64,000 bases of DNA from Hyphomicrobiales bacterium (lineage in GTDB: Bacteria; Pseudomonadota; Alphaproteobacteria; Rhizobiales; Beijerinckiaceae): positions 248,001-312,000 of the forward strand of contig JAGXAN010000005.1 of assembly GCA_019075865.1 (NCBI GenBank), given 5' to 3'. Within the stretch, counting starts at the first letter, position 1. Each line of letters opens with the position of its first letter. The notes beneath the pieces were generated by a model that was not told where the DNA came from, searched no databases, and worked only from the letters and a program-made list of their open reading frames with translations. Positions 54,773 through 63,296 of the stretch are shown here, one piece after another. The translations under genes and the position numbers were made by a program.

Positions 54773-56008
54773 ATGACGAGCCTCGCGATGCTGCATATGG
54801 ATTTTAGCCTCATGACGCTTCGCGCCATATTGGCAATCCAGGAAACGGGCAGTGCGCTCAAAGCGGCCCAGATGGTGCATCGCTCGCAGCCGGCCGTCAC
54901 CACGGCGCTCCGCAACTTTGAAAAGCGGCTGGATCGACCTTTGTTCAGCCGAAACCCGCGCGGCATGACCCCGACGCCGGACGGCCGCGTGCTTTGCGCA
55001 CGTATCGGGCTGGCACTGGCACATTTGCGAAATGGCGAGAACTATCTTGCGACACGGCGCAACCCCAAAACCGCGCTGCCGTTTCATCGGCTGGTTCATG
55101 AAACCCAACTGTCCGCGCTCTCGGCCCTGCTGAAGACCGGCACTTTCAGCGCCGCCGCCCGCCAGTTGCAACGCGCCGAGCCATCCGTGCATCGCAGCCT
55201 GCGCGAACTTGAAACATTATGTGGCATCAAGCTTTGGGAGCGTTACGGCACCCGCATTGAGCCAACGCCCGAAGCCCGCGAACTGGCCCGCCTCGGCGAA
55301 TTGTGCAAAAGCGAATGGATTGCCGGACTCGACGAAATGGCCGAACAGCATGGCATCATGAACGGGCGCGTCACGGTCGGCTCCCTGCCACTCGCGCGTT
55401 CCCGATGGCTCCCCGCCGCCGTGGCGCAATTGGTCAAAGCCTACCCGCATGCACAAGTGGCGATTGTCGACGGCCCCTATGGGGAATTGCTGCGCGGTCT
55501 GCGTCACGGCCAGATCGACTTTGTGCTGGGGGCCCTGCGCGAGGTCAAACCCGCCAAAGACATTGTGCAGACACCGCTGTTTGATGATCCGCTGGCGATT
55601 GTTGTGCGCGCCGGCCATCCGTTGGCCATCGGCTTTGACAGCCAGAATGACAGGCTCTCAGCGCCGCAACTCGCCGGCTTGCACTGGATATTGCCGCGCC
55701 TCGACACGCCCGCCAGGCGCAGGTTTGATGAATTTTTGATATTCAAGGGCCTGCCACTGCCGTGCAATGTCATTGAATGTTCATCGCTGGTCGCCACCCG
55801 CGCCCTGTTGCTGCAAAGCGACCATGCTGCGCTCCTGTCGGCCCGCCAGATTGGTATTGAGCTGGAAGCCGGCCTGCTCAAAGTCCTGGGCCCCGCGCTT
55901 ACCGGGACAGCGCGTTCCATTGGCATCACCACGCGCGAAGGCTATCGCCCGACCACCCTGCAACAAAAATTGCTTGATTTGCTCGTATCTTTGGCGACCG
56001 AAGTTTGA
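54773..56008 (+). CDS. LysR-type regulator with two helix-turn-helix domains
   Basis: This 411-residue regulator is about 110 residues longer than ordinary LysR proteins because it has two winged helices. The first (about 12-70) reads GSALKAAQMVHRSQPAVTTAL then FEKRLDRPLFSR; the second (about 111-168) reads FSAAARQLQRAEPSVHRSL then LETLCGIKLWER. A single LysR effector domain follows at about 195-411. The gene is divergent from ligK and probably activates the lig operon when protocatechuate or a product is present. The start may be 54773, 54788 or 54797. Confidence 0.9.
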   Translation: MTSLAMLHMDFSLMTLRAILAIQETGSALKAAQMVHRSQPAVTTALRNFEKRLDRPLFSRNPRGMTPTPDGRVLCARIGLALAHLRNGENYLATRRNPKTALPFHRLVHETQLSALSALLKTGTFSAAARQLQRAEPSVHRSLRELETLCGIKLWERYGTRIEPTPEARELARLGELCKSEWIAGLDEMAEQHGIMNGRVTVGSLPLARSRWLPAAVAQLVKAYPHAQVAIVDGPYGELLRGLRHGQIDFVLGALREVKPAKDIVQTPLFDDPLAIVVRAGHPLAIGFDSQNDRLSAPQLAGLHWILPRLDTPARRRFDEFLIFKGLPLPCNVIECSSLVATRALLLQSDHAALLSARQIGIELEAGLLKVLGPALTGTARSIGITTREGYRPTTLQQKLLDLLVSLATEV

Positions 56009-56165
56009 AGGATGATGCCCGTAATTACGCCCAGACCCTGGAAATTTGCAATCGCGTCATGCTGAAGCAGCAAAGCGAAGTAACCAATGAAAGCGCCGCC
56101 AGGGAAACCCCGGTCGCCGAGTGGCTCGACAACATACGGCGCGAATATCAAGCCGCAAGACGCGC

Positions 56166-56372
56166 TCAAGCATCGGTTTTTTCGAATATCGCGGCAGCTT
56201 CTGCGATGAGGCTCTGGATTTCTTTTGCATCATCGATGCGCACCATCGACAAAAGCGCAAAGCGCGCGAGGAAAAGCGCGGATTGCGCCTCCCCCAGACG
56301 CGTCATCGTCTTGCACAGATCGGTATAGGCTCCATCAAGCTCGCTGTCGGTCATGGTCTTGGCCTTGGTCAT
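56166..56372 (-). CDS. DUF2783-like small protein, partner of the flavin monooxygenase
   Basis: This 68-residue helical protein (TMTDSELDGAYTDLCKTMTRL, then SALFLARFALLSMVRIDDAKEIQSL) matches the pattern of DUF2783 proteins, which are commonly encoded directly downstream of FAD monooxygenases. Its stop is convergent with the LysR gene, and it starts 19 bases after the monooxygenase stop. The exact role is unknown; a chaperone or regulatory subunit is likely. A start at 56354 is also possible. Confidence 0.7.
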   Translation of the reverse strand: MTKAKTMTDSELDGAYTDLCKTMTRLGEAQSALFLARFALLSMVRIDDAKEIQSLIAEAAAIFEKTDA

Positions 56373-56391
56373 GGCGTTAATCCCGATTTTT

Positions 56392-58089
56392 TCAAAGTTG
56401 GAGCATGGCATCAATGGCCGCAGCAGCGGCGGCGGCATCCAAGCTGCGCCAGCGACCAAGCACGTGACCGTCGGGCCGCACGAGATAAAACGTGCCAGGC
56501 TGCGCACCATACATCGAAAACAGCCTTCCTGTATGGTCCCAGCCCTGCACCATGTCGCGCGCGGTGCCGGGCCGGCGTGTGAGTATCACCGCACCAAAGG
56601 GAATGCCCCGTGCGTGCATCGTCTCCTGCATTTTGATCAACTCAGCAGGCGCTTCCCCTGCCTCGGTAAAGCAGAGGGCAGTCAGCTGTGGCCCGATGAG
56701 ATCGGTCAGATGGATCTGGCGCGAACCCATCGGGTCGGCCAGCGTCAGCGGGCATTCCTGCAATACATGACCGGCGGCGGGACCCGCGTCAAAATCGGTC
56801 GAGCCCACCGCATTGAGCGAGGATTGCGTGTAAGCGATCGGGGATGACTGGCGCGGGTTGATGAGCGAACTTAATTCGGGGTGTTTCACGGCCAGGCCCA
56901 GCACCGCCGTGCGCATCAACTCAAAAGCAAAAGAGGGTGGCGCCATGAATTCGGTGCTTTTGGTGCCATAGCTTAGATTTTCATGCGCGGCAGCAACCCG
57001 CTCCAGCGAATAGCTTTCCAGCAATTTTTCCCCCGCCAGACCCTGGATGACAAAGGCGAGCTTCCACGCCAGATTATCGGCATCATCAATGCCGGAATTG
57101 GCCCCGCGCACACCAAAGATGGGCACAAGATGGGCTGCATCGCCGGCGAAAAACACGCGCTTGTGGCAGTAATTTTCAAGCGTCAGCGCATTGGCCTTGT
57201 AGATGCCGATCCAGATCGGGTTCCACGCCCCTTTTTCGCCCATCATATCCAGCAGCGCGCGCACCCGAGGCAGCACGTTTTCCGGCTGGATCGCTGCATC
57301 CGGGTCCTCCCCATCGCGCAATTGATAGTCAATGCGCCAAACATTGTCGGGCTGCTTGTGCACCAGCACCGTTGAGCCGGGATTGCAGGCCGGATCGAAA
57401 TAGGCAAGGCGTTCCGTCGGGCGTTGGCTGTCGAGCCAAATGTCGACAATCACATAGCGGCCCTCATAACTCGCGCCTTGCAGTTTCAGGCCGAGCGTCT
57501 CGCGCAGAAAGCTGCGGCCACCGTCAGCGGCGACCACCCAGTCCGTCTCCATCGTGTAATCGCCATTGGGCGTGTTCACCGTCAGTCGCGCGCCATCTGT
57601 GAGTTCTTCAATGGAAGTCAGGCGGTTTTGCCAGCGAATGTCGATCAGGTCCTTGCGCTTCTCGGCGGCATCCAACAGAAATTGTTCGATACTATATTGC
57701 GCAAGATTGACCATCGGCGGCAGTTTCTGGTTTTCGTCCGTCGGCATCTTGAAATGCAGCACCTGCGTGTCGCGGTAAAAGCTGCGCCCGCCCGTCCATG
57801 CCAGTCCGGTTTTGAGAAAGCCGTCGACCGCGCCCAGACGCTCGATGATTTCCAGGCTGCGCCGCGAAATGCAGATCGCGCGGCTGCCAAAACACACCGA
57901 ATCGTCCGCCTCCAGCAAAACGACCGGCACCCCGTAATTGGCAAGGCCCAAAGCCGTGCAATAGCCGACCGGCCCGCCCCCAACCACAACAACAGGATGA
58001 CGCCGCGTCGCCTCGCCGCTCCCCAATCCCTGCAGCGAAGCGGGGTAATGTTTCGCGGTGAAGGGATAGGGTTTGAAATCTTCAGCCAC
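56392..58089 (-). CDS. FAD-dependent aromatic monooxygenase (MhpA-like)
   Basis: This 565-residue protein has FAD-binding GGGPVG (residues about 37-42), the DG motif in VVAADGGRS and the GD motif in VFFAGDAAHLVPIFGVRGANSG, all marks of class A flavoprotein hydroxylases. It would hydroxylate an aromatic ring with NAD(P)H and oxygen. Its place beside the lig operon suggests it feeds or modifies phenolic compounds; the substrate is not known. The start is a GTG at 58089 with AGTGAGAAG upstream; the in-frame upstream text lacks family features. Confidence 0.85.
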   Translation of the reverse strand: MAEDFKPYPFTAKHYPASLQGLGSGEATRRHPVVVVGGGPVGYCTALGLANYGVPVVLLEADDSVCFGSRAICISRRSLEIIERLGAVDGFLKTGLAWTGGRSFYRDTQVLHFKMPTDENQKLPPMVNLAQYSIEQFLLDAAEKRKDLIDIRWQNRLTSIEELTDGARLTVNTPNGDYTMETDWVVAADGGRSFLRETLGLKLQGASYEGRYVIVDIWLDSQRPTERLAYFDPACNPGSTVLVHKQPDNVWRIDYQLRDGEDPDAAIQPENVLPRVRALLDMMGEKGAWNPIWIGIYKANALTLENYCHKRVFFAGDAAHLVPIFGVRGANSGIDDADNLAWKLAFVIQGLAGEKLLESYSLERVAAAHENLSYGTKSTEFMAPPSFAFELMRTAVLGLAVKHPELSSLINPRQSSPIAYTQSSLNAVGSTDFDAGPAAGHVLQECPLTLADPMGSRQIHLTDLIGPQLTALCFTEAGEAPAELIKMQETMHARGIPFGAVILTRRPGTARDMVQGWDHTGRLFSMYGAQPGTFYLVRPDGHVLGRWRSLDAAAAAAAIDAMLQL

Positions 58090-58333
58090 GATCTTCTCAC
58101 TTGTAAACGATGGGCGGGTTAACCTGATACCCCGGGACGATCCAGATTTGAACAGGGTCTCGGCCTCAAGATTGCCCTTCTTGGGCTGTGGATGCAATGG
58201 CCTTGGGTGGTTCTGGCAAGTAGGGGACGCGAACCCGGTCTTGTTCAAAACCATGCCAGAAAATGCGTTGGTTTTGGGGCATTTTGAGGTTAAGCCTTGA
58301 GTGTCTCCATCAATGGGGCAGCAGGGATTTGTG

Positions 58334-58915
58334 ATGGCCACCTACGCCGTTTTGGACTTTGAAACCACCGGCATGTCGCCCGGTCAAGGCGCATGCGCAA
58401 CCGAAATTGGCATTGTGCTGGTGCGCGACGGAGCCATCGCGGAGCGCTTCCAAAGCCTGATGAATGGCGGCGTTCGGCTTTCAAGCTTTATCGAAAATTA
58501 TACCGGCATTACCAACGCCATGGTCCGCAAGGCACCGCCCATACAGGAAGTGATGGCGCAAGCCTGCGCCTTTGTCGGCCACCATCCGCTGGTGGCCCAT
58601 AATGCGAGCTTTGACACCAAATTCTGGGATGCGGGGCTGCAAGCCATCGGCCAGGAGCGCCGCCAGGATTTTTTATGCTCCGTGCGCCTGTCGAGGCGGG
58701 TATTTTCAAACTTGACCAACCATAGGCTCGGCACCATGGTTCAATCGCTGAACCTGCCGATGTCAGGCAATTTTCACCGCGCGCTGGCCGACGCCGAAGC
58801 CACGGCGCATCTGTTTATAAGGCTTCAGGCTGAAATCAAGGCCAAATTAAAATTGGAAGAAGTCACGCTCCAGCATATGCAGGCCGTGCAAAGGCTGAAA
58901 ATCGGCACCTTTTAG
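58334..58915 (+). CDS. DEDDh-family 3'-5' exonuclease (DNA polymerase III epsilon-like)
   Basis: This 193-residue protein has the DEDDh exonuclease active site: VLDFETTG near residue 5, a middle Asp in HNASFDTKFW and the HRALADAEATAHL box with the catalytic His and Asp. It is likely to trim DNA in repair or replication. AGGGA precedes the ATG at 58334. The upstream divergent gap contains the monooxygenase start. It is not a full polymerase subunit, and no partner is adjacent. Confidence 0.85.
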   Translation: MATYAVLDFETTGMSPGQGACATEIGIVLVRDGAIAERFQSLMNGGVRLSSFIENYTGITNAMVRKAPPIQEVMAQACAFVGHHPLVAHNASFDTKFWDAGLQAIGQERRQDFLCSVRLSRRVFSNLTNHRLGTMVQSLNLPMSGNFHRALADAEATAHLFIRLQAEIKAKLKLEEVTLQHMQAVQRLKIGTF

Positions 58916-58947
58916 AAGGTGAAGTTGAGAGGGTTGCCCCGGCTCGC

Positions 58948-59856
58948 TCAAACCGCCCAAAGTTGCGCCGAGAGCCTCTCGATGAAGAACTCCATCAGCG
59001 CCGTGACCCGTGACGGGCGCAATTTTCCCGGCGGCAGCACAATGTTGAGCGCGATTTGCGTCGCCGACCATTCGGGCAATACCACCTCCAGCGCGCCGCT
59101 TTGCACGCGCTTCCAAACCGTGAATTCCGGTTGCAGGGCCATCCCCTGCCCGGCCAAAAGCGCCGCATTGAACACATCGGCATTGTTGCATTGCAGCCTG
59201 CCGCCAACCCGGGCGCTAAAGCCGCCCTGCTCTGCATGTTCAAAATACCAAAGATCGGGCGAAGCCGTGTAGGTGTAGATCATGCAATTATGCGCCCCGA
59301 GTTCAGAGGGGTGCTGCGGGTGACCGCGTTGGGCCAAATAGGCCGGACTGGCCACCAATAGCCGCCGCACCCCGCAGAGCCGCCGGGCCCGCAAAGATGA
59401 ATCCGGCAGCAACGCGATCCGTAACGCCAGATCAAAGCCATCGCCAATCAGATCCGAAGTCTGATCGTCGAGCACCAGATCAATGGTCACTTCCGGGTAA
59501 CGGCTCAGAAATTCCGGTAAAATATCGGCCAAAACGTCAATTCCGAAGGACATGGGGGCTGCCAGTCGCACGGTTCCGCGTGGCGCGGCAATTTGCATCG
59601 CGGTTTCCGCTTCCAGGGCCTCGCCTTCGGACAATATCCGGGCCGCCCGCTCCAGAGCCGTGCGGCCGCTTTGCGTGAGCGACAATCGGCGCGAGGAACG
59701 ATGCAGCAGGCTTGTGCCAAGCTTCTGCTCCAGCCGGCTGACGGCCTTTGAAACCGTCGGCTTTGACAAGTCGAGGCTTTCAGCCGCTTGGACAAAGGAA
59801 CCAAGCTCCGCAACTTTGGCGAAAATCGCCCATGCTTCAAAATCAGGCAGCCGCAT
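58948..59856 (-). CDS. LysR-family transcriptional regulator
   Basis: This 302-residue regulator has a single N-terminal winged helix ([32 protein letters not shown]) and a C-terminal effector domain. It is divergent from the pirin gene and probably regulates it, a common pair in Proteobacteria. The ATG at 59856 is preceded by GAAAG; a TTG at 59886 adds ten residues. Its effector is unknown. Confidence 0.9.
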   Translation of the reverse strand: MRLPDFEAWAIFAKVAELGSFVQAAESLDLSKPTVSKAVSRLEQKLGTSLLHRSSRRLSLTQSGRTALERAARILSEGEALEAETAMQIAAPRGTVRLAAPMSFGIDVLADILPEFLSRYPEVTIDLVLDDQTSDLIGDGFDLALRIALLPDSSLRARRLCGVRRLLVASPAYLAQRGHPQHPSELGAHNCMIYTYTASPDLWYFEHAEQGGFSARVGGRLQCNNADVFNAALLAGQGMALQPEFTVWKRVQSGALEVVLPEWSATQIALNIVLPPGKLRPSRVTALMEFFIERLSAQLWAV

Positions 59857-59946
59857 TAGCAAACTTTCAGAAACAATGAAGTTCAATAAATTCTATTTAT
59901 TACCTTCTGTAAATCCCTATTTTAAGTACCAACACAGGAGGTAAAC

Positions 59947-60645
59947 ATGATTGAACTCAGGCCATTTTCTACCCTCGGCGGCGCCGATCACGGTTGGCTG
60001 AAAGCCCATCACCATTTCAGTTTTGCCGATTACCATGATCCGCACCGGATGAACTGGGGATCTGTGCGTGTTTGGAACGATGATACCATCGCGCCAAAAT
60101 CGGGTTTCCCCACCCACCCGCACAAGGACATGGAAATCATCACCTATGTCCGTAAAGGCGCCATCACCCACAAAGACAGCCTCGGCAATCAGGGTCGCAC
60201 CATAGCCGGTGACGTGCAGGTGATGTCAGCGGGCAGCGGCATTTATCATTCGGAATATAATATGGAAGATGAAGTCACCCAGATTTTCCAAATCTGGATT
60301 TTGCCCACCAGTCGTGGCTCGCAGCCCAGTTGGGGCACACGGCCCTTCCCCAAAGGCGACCGCGCCGGTAAATTTGTGACGCTGGCCTCCGGTATTGCCA
60401 ATGAAACCGACGCTTTGCCCATTCGCACCAATGCGCGGGTTCTGGGTGCAACCTTGAAAGCGGGAGAATCCACAACCTATGCGCTGGGCGCGGGGCGAAA
60501 CGCTTATCTGGTTCCGGCAACTGGCTGCGTGGAAATTGACGGCATCCGCGTCAACGCCCGTGACGGCGTGGCCATCCGCGACGTCGACAGCTTCACGGTA
60601 ACCGCCTCCGACAACAGCGAAATCATTCTGGTTGACGCTGCTTGA
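59947..60645 (+). CDS. Pirin family protein (YhhW-type)
   Basis: This 232-residue cupin protein has the pirin metal-binding pattern: HPHKDMEIITYVRKGAITHKDS in the N-terminal barrel, with three histidines and a glutamate, and GRTIAGDVQVMSAGSGIYHSEYN. Related proteins act as quercetin 2,3-dioxygenases or as redox-linked regulators. AGGAGG precedes the ATG with ideal spacing. It is under the divergent LysR gene. Confidence 0.9.
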   Translation: MIELRPFSTLGGADHGWLKAHHHFSFADYHDPHRMNWGSVRVWNDDTIAPKSGFPTHPHKDMEIITYVRKGAITHKDSLGNQGRTIAGDVQVMSAGSGIYHSEYNMEDEVTQIFQIWILPTSRGSQPSWGTRPFPKGDRAGKFVTLASGIANETDALPIRTNARVLGATLKAGESTTYALGAGRNAYLVPATGCVEIDGIRVNARDGVAIRDVDSFTVTASDNSEIILVDAA

Positions 60646-60900
60646 AATCTAACAGGAGCGGCCTTGCGCCAAACTCTGACCTGCCACTAAACTTTCATTC
60701 AGCGAGGTTTAGAGCCTCGGCGGAAAGTGACTGGAGAGCGGGCCCAGGATTCATGGCTGAGGCTGTCTCTTGGTCTGGTTGATCTCAGCAACCCGATCCT
60801 CCCGTCAAGAGGCCCGTTTCGTCCATGCACACTCCTCTCCCGCATCTTCAGCTTCGGTCAATCCCATAAAATCACTCACGGCCTTGCGACCAAGATTAAA
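60646..60900. other. Non-coding boundary region with IS-end-like text
   Basis: No gene is supported in these 255 bases between pirin and the MocE-type gene. GGCTGTCTCT at 60761-60770, followed by TGGTCTGGTTGATCTC, vaguely resembles an IS4-type inverted-repeat end, but no matching end or transposase was seen. It may mark an old insertion at the left edge of the inositol-type operon. Confidence 0.25.
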
Positions 60901-61209
60901 TCATATTTCGATCAGGATACGGCCGTTCTCGACCCGCGTGGAATAGGTGTGCAGGTTCTCGCAGGCGGGGGGCGTTTCCACTTCGCCATTGGTGAAGTCG
61001 AAAATCGAGGAATGCTTGGGGCATGAGATTGAGTTCTCCACGACGAGTCCGTCCGCGAGGTGGACTGCCTCGTGCGTGCAAAGGCCATCGGTGCAGAAAA
61101 CCTCATCGAGATGATTGCGGTAAATGGCATATGTCCTCCCGCCGTGATCAAAACGTATAACGTCCTCGGTTTTGATATCATTGGCGGAACAGGCGTTAAT
61201 CCAAGGCAT
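60901..61209 (-). CDS. MocE-type Rieske [2Fe-2S] ferredoxin
   Basis: This 102-residue protein has the Rieske cluster ligands CTHE and CPKH separated by 16 residues. It is an electron carrier for an oxygenase, and the MocE group is linked to rhizopine demethylation. AAGGGA precedes the ATG. It lies 11 bases after the sugar-isomerase gene, so it is the last known gene of the minus-strand operon. The partner oxygenase and reductase are not visible. Confidence 0.85.
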   Translation of the reverse strand: MPWINACSANDIKTEDVIRFDHGGRTYAIYRNHLDEVFCTDGLCTHEAVHLADGLVVENSISCPKHSSIFDFTNGEVETPPACENLHTYSTRVENGRILIEI

Positions 61210-61220
61210 TTTGCGTCCCT

Positions 61221-62180
61221 TTAGATTGATTGGGGTTTATAATCGGCCGGGGCTGCAGGCATCACGCCTTTGAGCAAGGCCACGGATTTTTCCAGCCCTT
61301 CGAGCGAATTGAGCATCACATCCTCATGTTCGATGGCAAGCCAGCCGTCATAGCCCGCCATCTTCAGCCGATAGCAAAACTGCCGCCACCATGCCTCGCC
61401 ATGACCAAAGCCCAGCGTGATGTACGACCAGCTGCGGCCTGCAACATTCATCAGGTTTCCGTTTTCCAGCAAGCTCGTCGTCGCCTGGACGGGGGCATTG
61501 AGGAGTGTGTCCTTGGCGTGAACGTGATAGATGGCGCCGCCAAGCGCCTCGACCGCCACCAACGGATCGGCTCCCATCCAGAAAAGATGCGAAGAGTCGA
61601 GATTGGCCCCGACCACAGGGCCAACCATCGCCCGCAATTTCAACAGCGAAGGCACGTTATAGACGCATTGGTTGCCATGCAGTTCTAGCGCGATCCGCTC
61701 GACGCCATTGGCCTTTGCGAGGGCCACGATCTCGCTCCAGAACGGCAACAGCTTTTCCTCCCACTGATAGCGCAGGATAGCCTGGGTTTCCGGTGGCCAG
61801 GATGAGATGACCCAATTCGGCATGGTGTCGCCCGAATGGCCCTCCGGCAAGCCTGACATGGCGCAGACGGTTTTGATCCCCATCTCGCCCGCCACACGTA
61901 TCGTGTTTTTCAGCCCCTCGGCTTGCTGGGAGTCGGTCGGGTGCAGCGGATTTCCGTTGGCGTTCAGGCTGATGACCTCAAGGCCCCGCTCAGTAAAGGA
62001 TTGGAGGAAAGCCTTCTGTTTTGCGGCATTGCCCAACATCCCCCTCAGGTCGAAATGCGGCGCGGTGGACCATCCACAGGTATTGACCTCGACCCCGGAC
62101 ACGCCCAACAGAGCCGCCTGGTCGAGCATGGCGTCAAAGGACAGGGCACCAAGACTATCGGATACGAACCCCAGTTTCAT
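61221..62180 (-). CDS. Sugar phosphate isomerase/epimerase-like protein (MocC/IolE type)
   Basis: This 319-residue TIM-barrel protein has the AP-endonuclease-2 family segments GVSGVEVNTCGWS, ISLNANGNPLHP, LELHGNQCVYNVPSL, ANLDSSHLFWMGADPL, HVHAKDT and AIEHEDVML. The metal-binding residues are consistent with an isomerase or epimerase acting on inositol or a derivative. Its start overlaps the dehydrogenase stop (ATGA). MocC is the rhizopine-catabolism relative. Confidence 0.85.
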   Translation of the reverse strand: MKLGFVSDSLGALSFDAMLDQAALLGVSGVEVNTCGWSTAPHFDLRGMLGNAAKQKAFLQSFTERGLEVISLNANGNPLHPTDSQQAEGLKNTIRVAGEMGIKTVCAMSGLPEGHSGDTMPNWVISSWPPETQAILRYQWEEKLLPFWSEIVALAKANGVERIALELHGNQCVYNVPSLLKLRAMVGPVVGANLDSSHLFWMGADPLVAVEALGGAIYHVHAKDTLLNAPVQATTSLLENGNLMNVAGRSWSYITLGFGHGEAWWRQFCYRLKMAGYDGWLAIEHEDVMLNSLEGLEKSVALLKGVMPAAPADYKPQSI

Positions 62181-63181
62181 GCGTAGAACTCCGGCTTTGT
62201 GATCCTGTCAACGGGCGTTTTGCGGCCCTCGTTCAAGGCCGTTACGCCAGCTTCGGCGACAATGGCGGCGCAATAGCCATCCCAGCAAGTCGCGCCAGTG
62301 GCCGGGTAGTCCCCGGTTTCGACGAAATTCATAAAAGCGCGATTCTGGCGGCGATAGGCTTCGGCGTAGCGGCTGCGCCAATCGGCATCGTAACGGGTGC
62401 TGCTGGCGAGTTTCACATCGGTGCGCGTATAGGCGATGGTGTTCATCGCAATGCTGCCAGCTTCACCCACCAGTTCCGCGCGCACGTCATAGCCATAGGC
62501 AGCATTATTGTTGATCTCGATGGTCACCACTTGCCCAGCTGTGGTTTCCAGAACCATGAACACCGGTGCGACCCGTGCATCCAACCGCTTGGGCTGATAG
62601 GCCGAGATCGTAGCATATTCGCAGCCCAGCACGAGACGGACAACATCAAACTCGTGCGGCGCGGAATTCGTGATGGCCATTGCCCCCGTGAAATCTGCTG
62701 CCGGTGTCTCCACGTTGCGATGAAAATTGTGCATCATAAGTGCGCGACCAAGCGTGCCATCGTTCAGCGCCGCTTTCATCTCTATATAGGATTGGTCGTA
62801 GCGGCGCATGAAGCCGAGTTGGATAAAGCGCGCACCCGCCGCGCGCTCTGCGGCCATCACTGCCTGACATTCCTTCGAGGATTGCGACAGCGGCTTTTCA
62901 CAAAGCACCCGTTTGCCTGCCTTGATACAGGCTATTGAAAGCGGCGCATGGGTGAAATCTGGACTGGCAATGATCACAGCATCAACATCAGAGCGTGCAA
63001 TTGTGGCCTCGGGATCGGAACTCACATCCAACGCCCCGCAATCATCCGCCACCCGGCGAGCCCGTGCTTGATCCATGTCGCAAATCACTTGAAGGGTGGC
63101 ACCGGGAAGATCGGCAGCCACGATTCTTGCGTGATCTGCGCCCATGAGGCCTGCACCGATAACAGCTATTCGTTTTGTCAT
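62177..63181 (-). CDS. Gfo/Idh/MocA family dehydrogenase (inositol 2-dehydrogenase-like)
   Basis: This 334-residue protein has nucleotide-binding GAGLMGADHARIV at the N terminus and the sugar-binding EKPLSQ motif around residue 95, with the catalytic segment NFHRNVETPAADFTGAMAITNSAPHEFDVVR. It is closest to myo-inositol 2-dehydrogenase (IolG/MocA) and would oxidise an inositol or related cyclitol with NAD(P). AGGAT precedes the ATG. It is in one operon with the isomerase and ferredoxin. Confidence 0.87.
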   Translation of the reverse strand: MTKRIAVIGAGLMGADHARIVAADLPGATLQVICDMDQARARRVADDCGALDVSSDPEATIARSDVDAVIIASPDFTHAPLSIACIKAGKRVLCEKPLSQSSKECQAVMAAERAAGARFIQLGFMRRYDQSYIEMKAALNDGTLGRALMMHNFHRNVETPAADFTGAMAITNSAPHEFDVVRLVLGCEYATISAYQPKRLDARVAPVFMVLETTAGQVVTIEINNNAAYGYDVRAELVGEAGSIAMNTIAYTRTDVKLASSTRYDADWRSRYAEAYRRQNRAFMNFVETGDYPATGATCWDGYCAAIVAEAGVTALNEGRKTPVDRITKPEFYA

Positions 63182-63296
63182 TTCATATCCTGCTTAATGC
63201 TACAAAAGGGGGCGACACGGGCCACTCCGAGCGCACCTCAATATCGGCGCATAGACTGACGCGGGGCGCTTTTGGGGACGCCACACTTCGGGCTGA

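Noticed and set aside
56005-56328. A plus-strand 107-codon frame after the LysR gene
   Set aside because: It starts inside the LysR stop region, lacks a ribosome site and opposes the better supported DUF2783-like gene.
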